Below are positions 6,430 through 8,876 of a stretch of 8,876 nt of DNA, in pieces; position 1 is the first letter of the stretch; the number at the start of each line of letters is the position of its first letter. A model generated the notes under the pieces. That model ran no database searches. It had not been told where the DNA came from and worked only from the letters and a program-made list of their open reading frames with translations. Source of the DNA: Prevotella sp. UBA2725. GTDB taxonomy: Bacteria > Bacteroidota > Bacteroidia > Bacteroidales > Bacteroidaceae. The DNA lies in NCBI GenBank assembly GCA_002353825.1, contig DEKJ01000009.1:1-8876 (forward strand), written 5' to 3'. A program made the position numbers and the translations under genes.

Positions 6430-6445
6430 TTGCGGATTGCCGCAA
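6430..6445. other. Perfect 6-bp hairpin in the rhodanese 5' leader
   Basis: TTGCGG (6430-6435) and CCGCAA (6440-6445) flank a four-base loop. The hairpin begins only about 13 nt after the -7 box, so it lies at the very 5' end of the predicted mRNA and is followed by A-rich leader. A 5' stability hairpin is the simplest reading. It is not a terminator for the minus strand, because no T-run follows. Confidence 0.4.
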
Positions 6446-6457
6446 TTCTATCGACTA

Positions 6458-6489
6458 CAAATGTACTTATAATAATCTTATGATGCAAA
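6458..6489 (-). promoter_or_regulatory. Bacteroidetes-type promoter of the rhodanese-msrBA operon
   Basis: On the minus strand TTTG (6489-6486), a 20-nt spacer, and TACATTTG (6465-6458) exactly match the Bacteroidetes -33/-7 consensus TTTG-N19-21-TAnnTTTG. Transcription should start near 6450, giving a leader of about 65 nt before ATG 6384. Confidence 0.75.
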
Positions 6490-6509
6490 GAATTAGGCAT
6501 TTTTATAGG

Positions 6510-6565
6510 TTCATCGTACTGTCTTTATGTCCAACATCCACAGGCTGTCCCTGCAATCACCATGA
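6510..6565 (-). pseudogene. Degraded 5' fragment of an msrBA paralogue
   Basis: These 56 bases align without gaps to 5277-5332 in msrBA (46 of 56 identical). In the same frame they read S W stop L QGQPVDVGHKDSTMN, against S C R M QGQPVDVEHNDSTMK in the intact gene. Within the conserved part most changes are third-position and synonymous (CAG/CAA, CCT/CCA, GTG/GTA, CAT/CAC). The lipobox Cys codon TGC has become TGG, and the next codon CGG has become TGA. After DSTMN comes L and a stop. It is therefore dead coding sequence, lying just upstream of the rhodanese promoter. The rest of the 6385-6721 interval holds that promoter, a 3' hairpin and an isolated TATGTTTG (6655-6648, minus) without a -33 partner; nothing else was recognised. 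Confidence 0.65.
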
Positions 6566-6662
6566 TATGCATGATACAAGGGATTCGGCATTTTTTGTAG
6601 ATTAACCGCATCGCTCCATTCATGTAGCTCGGAACTATCGTATTATACAAACATAAATTTTG

Positions 6663-6701
6663 ATAAGGGAGGACACTTGCAATAAAGTGTCCTTCCCTTA
6701 T
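6663..6701 (-). terminator. Strong hairpin 3' of the glycine-zipper protein gene
   Basis: ATAAGGGAGGACACTT (6663-6678) pairs with AAGTGTCCTTCCCTTAT (6685-6701) across a 6-nt loop. This gives 16 base pairs and one bulged base. It starts 21 nt after the stop of the 386-aa gene. On the minus strand the stem is followed by CAAAATTTATG, not a clean U-tract, so it may act as a 3'-stability element as much as a terminator. Confidence 0.6.
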
Positions 6702-6721
6702 GTCGGAGATTGCCTATATCC

Positions 6722-7882
6722 TCAGAACCGTTTCAGGATGCCGCGTATAACGGACGAACCAGCTATGCCGCCTCCTATACCTCCGATGATACCGCCCACG
6801 ACAGTCCCTACACCTGGACAAACGGCCGTGCCGATGGCAGCCCCTGCTGCCCATCCACCAGTACCGCCGGCTATGCCAGCACCATTGGTGGCAACGTCCT
6901 TGCCAAACTGGCCCACGCTTTTCTTTCCACGGATGACTTGCACGGCTCCGGGTACAGAGGTGACAGCCAGAGTCACAGCTCCCGTTACAGCATTACAGCT
7001 CAGCCCCCTTACGAGGACGTTCTTTGCCGCGCAGCCCGCTATCTGCTTCCCTGCAAAGCCACTGGCAAGTTTTGCCACGCACTTCGCTCCAAACTCTGTC
7101 TTGCAGACGGCCTTCACGGCGTTGTTAGTGGCACGCTGTATCATGGCAAGCGCATCACGCCCTGCAGCAGTGCGGAGTATTTGTGAGCTTGTCACCCCTG
7201 ATACCAATGCCTCTCCGCCAACTTTGGCAGCGTTCTTTCCGGCTTCTTTCATGGCTTCCTTCGGCGAGGCCCCATGCGCAATGGCATAGGCTGCGCCGAT
7301 GACTAGCGACAGTCCGGCAGCAGAGGCACAGCCCACAGCCTGTGTCTTGACATCGAAGAGGATAGAATCGAGGTTCCCAGCCTTGGCAACCCGTACAGCC
7401 TGCCGATAGGTGCATGACCCCTTCTTAACGATATTCGTCGCCTCTGACGGGTCAGTGACTCCAGGTACCTCTCCTGCCTCAATGCGCTGTCTCATGAGAC
7501 GGACACATTCGTCGTATTGGTCAGCCGGGACTTCAAGCTTCTGCCCTGAATATCGGTAGCCGTTGCCGTCGAATGCCGCAGCAACAGTCTTCTGCGGTGT
7601 CTGGCAGTACTTCGTTTGTATAGCCTGTCCGTTGACGATGCGATCTGGACCGTTGAGACTATTGTTCTTCCCGATCTGATCGACCTTACGTCCATGCCAT
7701 CGGTCCGACTGCGCATTGATATCCTCTGCGGCAAAGCCGTGTCCGCCCTTGGGGTTGTGATACTTGCGGAACTGTGTCCCGTTAATCGCCTTGCCATTCC
7801 GCGCAGCGCTGTAGCCGCGCATTGAGTTGTTCTTGCACTTGGCGTTGCCGCCGTTCACACTCTCTTCGTTCATGTTTTTCAT
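6722..7882 (-). CDS. Putative PD...QxK-motif protein with glycine-zipper hydrophobic C-terminus
   Basis: A 386-aa member of what I recall as a widespread but uncharacterised family; I cannot give it a function. Residues 1-45 are polar and low-complexity (Asn/Gly/Lys), with no signal peptide. Residues 48-125 form a conserved-looking domain: HGFAAEDINAQSD, then GPDRIVNGQAIQTKYC, then YRYSGQKLEVPADQYDECV. D80, Q89 and K91 (PD-x8-QTK), with E53 upstream, look like a variant PD-(D/E)xK nuclease core; this is a motif argument only. Residues 140-180 (GVTDPSEATNIVKKGS, TYRQAVRVAKAGNLDSI) link to several hydrophobic Ala/Gly-rich helices (about 183-235 and 270-315), then a glycine zipper (333-376, dense in GxxxG). 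Such C-termini insert in or span membranes. The opposite strand is falsely open because of the Gly/Ala bias. The gene is 38 nt after the small basic protein gene and probably shares its transcript. Confidence 0.85.
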   Translation of the reverse strand: MKNMNEESVNGGNAKCKNNSMRGYSAARNGKAINGTQFRKYHNPKGGHGFAAEDINAQSDRWHGRKVDQIGKNNSLNGPDRIVNGQAIQTKYCQTPQKTVAAAFDGNGYRYSGQKLEVPADQYDECVRLMRQRIEAGEVPGVTDPSEATNIVKKGSCTYRQAVRVAKAGNLDSILFDVKTQAVGCASAAGLSLVIGAAYAIAHGASPKEAMKEAGKNAAKVGGEALVSGVTSSQILRTAAGRDALAMIQRATNNAVKAVCKTEFGAKCVAKLASGFAGKQIAGCAAKNVLVRGLSCNAVTGAVTLAVTSVPGAVQVIRGKKSVGQFGKDVATNGAGIAGGTGGWAAGAAIGTAVCPGVGTVVGGIIGGIGGGIAGSSVIRGILKRF

Positions 7883-7920
7883 ACTCAGTTTTTACGTTAT
7901 TGAGATTATTGATATTATTG

Positions 7921-8298
7921 TTATATACAGTTTTGATAGCAGTGTAGCTCTCGCATGCACCGGCAGGAGCCCTCGTCCATAAGACGAGTAGTGAACAGGT
8001 CATCACTCCGTCCTATTTTCCTGAATACTGCTTGTGCCTGTCGCTTCTCCACAATGCGCCGTAGCAGCCGCTTTTGGAGGCTCATGCTCTTATTGCTGTT
8101 GCGTGGAGAGAGAGACAGCAATATCCCATCAAACAGATCATCCTCTATCTTGTTGATTGTGTCTTTGGCTGTCTGTCTCACTACGGCATGTTTGTAGCCA
8201 TGGCCTTTGCCTACCATCGCCCAACGCTTGGCCACCCTGCGTCTTGCATTGGCTTCAGCTACCTTCTTCTTTTCAATAGAGTTTTTCTTTGCTTTCAT
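7921..8298 (-). CDS. Small basic hypothetical protein, 125 aa
   Basis: Not recognised. The first 30 residues are almost all Lys, Arg, Ala and Glu (MKAKKNSIEKKKVAEANARR then RVAKRWAMVG), suggesting a charged helix that may bind nucleic acid or an acidic partner. A central helix follows (TAKDTINKIEDDLFDGILLSL), then a second basic segment (LQKRLLRRIVEKRQAQAVFRKI). The last 20 residues hold four Cys (GSCRCMRELHCYQNCI), with no standard metal motif. No signal peptide or membrane segment. It is the first gene after the -7 box at 8370-8377 and precedes the 386-aa gene by 38 nt. The pairing suggests a two-gene unit, for example effector and partner or inhibitor, but this is only inference. No Shine-Dalgarno sequence precedes ATG 8298. 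A purely random ORF is unlikely given the promoter and spacing. Confidence 0.6.
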   Translation of the reverse strand: MKAKKNSIEKKKVAEANARRRVAKRWAMVGKGHGYKHAVVRQTAKDTINKIEDDLFDGILLSLSPRNSNKSMSLQKRLLRRIVEKRQAQAVFRKIGRSDDLFTTRLMDEGSCRCMRELHCYQNCI

Positions 8299-8369
8299 AG
8301 GGCATTAATTATTTAATGTTATACGTCTTTTAGTGTCACCAGTTGGATTACTCCTCCTGAATAACGATG

Positions 8370-8377
8370 CAAAGGTA
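8370..8377 (-). promoter_or_regulatory. Bacteroidetes -7 box of the two-gene unit
   Basis: TACCTTTG (8377-8370 on the minus strand) matches TAnnTTTG exactly. It stands about 70 nt before ATG 8298 and just after the terminator of the upstream gene. No good TTTG -33 box is found at 19-21 nt; a small inverted repeat, GCAGA/TCTGC (8390-8402), occupies that region and could bind a regulator. Confidence 0.5.
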
Positions 8378-8407
8378 GCCCATAAAAGCGCAGAAACTCT
8401 GCACAAT

Positions 8408-8438
8408 AAAAAACTCGATGAGATTTTCCCATCGAGTT
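8408..8438 (-). terminator. Intrinsic terminator of the CARF-like gene
   Basis: AACTCGATG (8412-8420) and CATCGAGTT (8430-8438) form a perfect 9-bp stem with a 9-nt loop. On the minus strand the stem runs into six T residues (8413-8408, the first two being stem bases). It lies about 52 nt after the stop at 8491 and separates that gene from the two-gene unit. Confidence 0.8.
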
Positions 8439-8490
8439 CAGAAGATTTTGTTATATATATAGTACCTTAAGGGTAAACCACCCCGGTATC

Positions 8491-8876
8491 TTATTTGTGG
8501 AACAGGTCAGGTATGTCTCTCTTGGGCGAATAGACGATGCTGAGCTTTTCTGATCCAGGGAGAGGACGGCGGGTGTCCGGGTCATAACTGTCATAGTCTA
8601 TGTAGATCAGGCTGCAATTAAAATCTCTTGCAAAGACACCTGCGGACGCTGCCATCGACTTTTTCCCTCCTGTTATGTTTATGGCATATCCACGTCCGGG
8701 ATGCAGCGTTAACTGTTCCTTGAGCGTGTCATAAATACAAGCGAATGATTCATCTTGCAGCGTGACGGTGACAGTTCCAGGAAGATATTTGGAGATGACC
8801 TTTGCATTCTCCACATTCTGGCTCACTTGCATATCCTGTATTATAATATGCGTTTCACTAGTGTCCACTAAACTTC
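8491..8876 (-). CDS. CARF-like domain protein, C-terminal part (cut by window edge)
   Basis: The frame is open to the window end, so the N-terminus is missing; the first GTG (8868) is probably internal. The visible part is a Rossmann-like half-domain: HIIIQDMQVSQNVENAKVIS, strand VTVTL, an IYDTLKEQL helix, then YAINITGGKKSMAASAGVFA (about 61-80), a hydrophobic strand SLIYIDYDSYD, and DTRRPLPGSEKLSIVYSP. An N-x-TGG-x-K-x-M turn followed by a YxD strand is the hallmark of CARF domains in CRISPR ancillary proteins; the YDPDTRRPLPG tail recalls the Cas02710 (TIGR02710) and Card1/DUF1887-related groups. CARF domains bind cyclic oligoadenylates or related messengers and switch on an attached effector. 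Here the protein ends 18 residues after the CARF core, so any effector domain must be N-terminal, outside the window. A defence role is inference. Confidence 0.7.
   Translation of the reverse strand, partial: SLVDTSETHIIIQDMQVSQNVENAKVISKYLPGTVTVTLQDESFACIYDTLKEQLTLHPGRGYAINITGGKKSMAASAGVFARDFNCSLIYIDYDSYDPDTRRPLPGSEKLSIVYSPKRDIPDLFHK

Noticed and set aside
6429..6445. T-run followed by a GC hairpin read as a terminator
   Set aside because: The T-run lies 5' of the stem on the plus strand and becomes an A-run 3' of the stem on the minus strand, so neither orientation fits an intrinsic terminator.
6564..6580. Direct repeat CATGATA-TG-CATGATA-like sequence in the intergenic region
   Set aside because: Two short copies only, with no spacer regularity; not a CRISPR or attachment site.
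6648..6655. TATGTTTG -7 box on the minus strand
   Set aside because: No TTTG partner at 19-21 nt, and the gene downstream has a better promoter at 6458-6489. It may be residual, so it is only mentioned.
6660..7289. Long plus-strand frame, Pro/Ala-rich, 209 codons
   Set aside because: It is the antisense shadow of the Gly/Ala-rich C-terminus of the 386-aa gene, whose codon bias removes stops on the other strand. It shows no domain and no start signals.
8491..8876. Possible CRISPR-Cas locus
   Set aside because: Only a CARF-like fragment is visible; there is no repeat-spacer array and no cas gene in the window.

Overview
The window looks like chromosomal DNA of a Bacteroidales bacterium (Bacteroides/Prevotella-like). 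Reasons: two Bacteroidetes-type -7 boxes (TAnnTTTG; one with a TTTG -33 box at 20-nt spacing), starts that mostly lack a Shine-Dalgarno sequence, a lipoprotein MsrB-MsrA fusion, a ROK kinase of the zinc-motif-free LTLDAGGTN type, and a GntR/UTRA regulator. No tRNA, rRNA, CRISPR array, transposase or integrase was seen. All genes except the GntR regulator lie on the minus strand.

Left (1-1825): a sugar module. A ROK-family sugar kinase (minus) and a GntR/UTRA regulator (plus) diverge with no intergenic space: their start codons sit at or inside each other. A 12-bp stem-loop follows the regulator.

Middle (about 1900-6565): an oxidative-repair operon with mixed cargo, read right to left. A clear promoter (6458-6489) drives a rhodanese-like protein. 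It overlaps by ATGA with a 35-codon remnant of a DUF1294 membrane protein. A 166-aa protein of unknown function and a lipoprotein MsrB-MsrA methionine sulfoxide reductase follow. Downstream are two large uncharacterised proteins (one DUF7309/DUF6930-like, one with an N-terminal CpXC zinc-ribbon-like domain). The region is edged by two degraded echoes of its own genes: a 56-nt in-frame match to the 5' part of msrBA lies upstream of the rhodanese promoter (6510-6565), and a match to the core of the rhodanese gene lies at the far end (1906-1989). The differences are mostly at third codon positions. This order (msrBA echo, rhodanese, cargo, msrBA, cargo, rhodanese echo) suggests an old duplication or recombination that left cargo between two msrBA-rhodanese units.

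Right (6660-8876): a two-gene unit with its own -7 box (8370-8377). It encodes a small basic protein and a 386-aa protein with an N-terminal PD...QTK nuclease-like motif and a glycine-zipper hydrophobic C-terminus; a strong hairpin follows. Upstream of it, behind an intrinsic terminator (8408-8438), is the 3' end of a gene whose product carries a CARF-like domain (NITGGKKSM...YDPDTRRPLPG), cut by the window edge. CARF proteins sense cyclic oligonucleotides in CRISPR and other defence systems, so the right end may be the edge of a defence island. That is inference from one partial gene and one neighbouring module.
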